A stretch of DNA of 37,764 nucleotides from assembly GCA_038213615.1 (NCBI GenBank), contig JBBQSV010000005.1:1-37764 (forward strand). The letters run 5' to 3'. Shown here piece by piece: positions 37,214 through 37,764 of the stretch. The notes below the pieces were generated by a model that had not been told where the DNA came from, made no database searches, and saw only the letters and a list, made by a program, of their open reading frames with translations. This DNA comes from JBBQSV01 sp038213615 (GTDB lineage Bacteria; Patescibacteriota; Saccharimonadia; Saccharimonadales; OMJO01). Each line of letters starts with the position of its first letter. Within the stretch, counting starts at the first letter, position 1. Both the position numbers and the translations under genes were made by a program.

Positions 37214-37764
37214 CTAGTAGGCAGTGACAGTCTTCCCAAAATGCTTAACCAATAACCTGCCCTGCTTGCCCCGAAAACGAATCAACGCAGTCCGGGCGCC
37301 TTTTGCTTTCAAAAATTGCAGGGCCTTCTGACTGCCCAGCATTACTGCGCATGAAGCCAAGACGTCGGACTGGGTTGCGGATGGCATCATCACACTTGCT
37401 AATACTACATCTGTTTTGGCAGGCAGATTGGTTTTACTGTCAATCAAATGGTGCCACCCTGGCCCCTTGCGTACAGATGTACCAGATGTAGCGAAAGCCC
37501 AGGTAGCTTTGGACGGTGCCAAAGCCTGTCCGATTAGACGACGAGCCCCATTGGTATTACGAATGTCCACCGCCCATGGCTGGTCAGCTTGATTCAAGCC
37601 ACTAGTTATAACGTCACCTCCCAGCGAAATCCAGTAGCCCTTAACTCTGGTACCAAGTTGCTTAGCCAACAAATCATTTAAATAACCTTTACCTAGGCCA
37701 CCCATATCTAAAGCCGTGCCGTAGGGGATCCTAGCCCAGTCGTTGCCAATTTCTAGACGACTAG
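37214..37764 (-). CDS. apbE: FAD:protein FMN transferase (ApbE), C-terminal part, cut by window edge
   Basis: The visible 182 residues belong to ApbE, which attaches FMN to Thr/Ser of target redox proteins outside the membrane. Diagnostic segments: ALDMGGLGKGYLNDLL (FAD-binding, usual DLGGIAKGY), GYWISLGGDV, ATSGTSVRKGPGWHHLID (the ATSG loop and conserved His) and VVLASVMMPSATQSDVLASC, in which the metal-binding TxAD Asp is present as SQSD-like QSD. The frame is open to the window end, so the N-terminal half lies beyond 37764. It is the upstream gene of a transcript with the ferric-reductase-like protein and the Ig-like protein. No FMN-acceptor protein with a DxxTGAT motif is visible in the window; it may be encoded further upstream. 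Confidence 0.93.
   Translation of the reverse strand, partial: SRLEIGNDWARIPYGTALDMGGLGKGYLNDLLAKQLGTRVKGYWISLGGDVITSGLNQADQPWAVDIRNTNGARRLIGQALAPSKATWAFATSGTSVRKGPGWHHLIDSKTNLPAKTDVVLASVMMPSATQSDVLASCAVMLGSQKALQFLKAKGARTALIRFRGKQGRLLVKHFGKTVTAY

Noticed and set aside
1..37764. Alternative genetic code (UGA as glycine)
   Set aside because: Genes end normally at TGA in several overlapping ATGA junctions, and no in-frame TGA occurs inside conserved proteins.
1..37764. CRISPR arrays, prophage or insertion sequences
   Set aside because: I saw no regularly spaced repeats, Cas, integrase, transposase or phage structural genes.

Overview
This 37.8 kb window looks like a compact bacterial chromosome segment, most likely from the Candidate Phyla Radiation (Patescibacteria), with Candidatus Saccharibacteria as my best guess. 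The reasons are small genes with 4-8 nt overlaps, a DUF5674-type protein and a four-helix-bundle protein inside the pheS-pheT operon, scattered single enzymes of otherwise absent pathways (PurF, type I dehydroquinase), many unknown proteins, and no phage or transposase genes. TGA, TAA and TAG are all used as stops, so the code is standard, unlike Gracilibacteria/Absconditabacteria. The taxonomic call is an inference; there is no rRNA here.

Layout. 1-2.7 kb: the start of GAPDH, an unknown protein, pyrophosphatase, a glycerophosphodiesterase and an NAD(P)H/FAD reductase. 2.7-7.5 kb: a mostly minus-strand redox and maintenance group (MarR regulator overlapping thioredoxin reductase, glutaredoxin-like protein, membrane FKBP, Nudix, ABC exporter). 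7.5-8.1 kb: no protein gene, but a 530-nt segment whose two ends are a perfect 15-nt inverted repeat and whose interior folds into five long-helix domains; I read it as a large structured non-coding RNA on the plus strand and could not match it to a known class. 8.1-13.3 kb: a six-gene, translationally overlapping operon pheS / four-helix protein / DUF5674 / helical protein / Nudix / pheT. 13.3-19.1 kb: Spo0M/arrestin-like protein, an unknown protein, YajQ, a GH63-like glycosidase, VKOR, RmuC and a ZIP transporter. 19.1-22.9 kb: trehalase + PAP2 phosphatase, a small anchored protein, a zincin and a tethered surface protein. 22.9-25.8 kb: tRNA-Gln(CUG) preceded by a broken, interrupted partial copy of itself, then a block of orphan proteins. 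25.9-29.3 kb: a GT-C-type membrane protein, a secreted beta-propeller and a stand-alone receiver. 29.4-32 kb: YaaA, an unknown protein and a DEAD-box helicase with a structured 5' leader. 32-35.4 kb: dehydroquinase, CapA-like metallophosphatase and PurF. 35.6 kb to the end: a membrane electron-transfer locus (Ig-like surface protein, ferric-reductase-like heme protein, ApbE flavinyltransferase cut by the window edge).

A recurring theme is translation initiation. One class of genes has a clear Shine-Dalgarno sequence (GAPDH, ppa, grx, fkp, beta-propeller, ferric-reductase-like protein). A second large class (about 15 genes) has no Shine-Dalgarno sequence; instead a -10 box of the TANAAT type ends 5-10 nt, most often 6 nt, before the ATG, predicting leaderless mRNAs. 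Convergent genes sometimes share their stop codons, leaving no room for terminators.

Two RNA-level features stand out: the 530-nt structured RNA (7534-8063) and the interrupted tRNA-Gln copy next to a tRNA whose leader and trailer form an 18-bp helix containing the CCA end.
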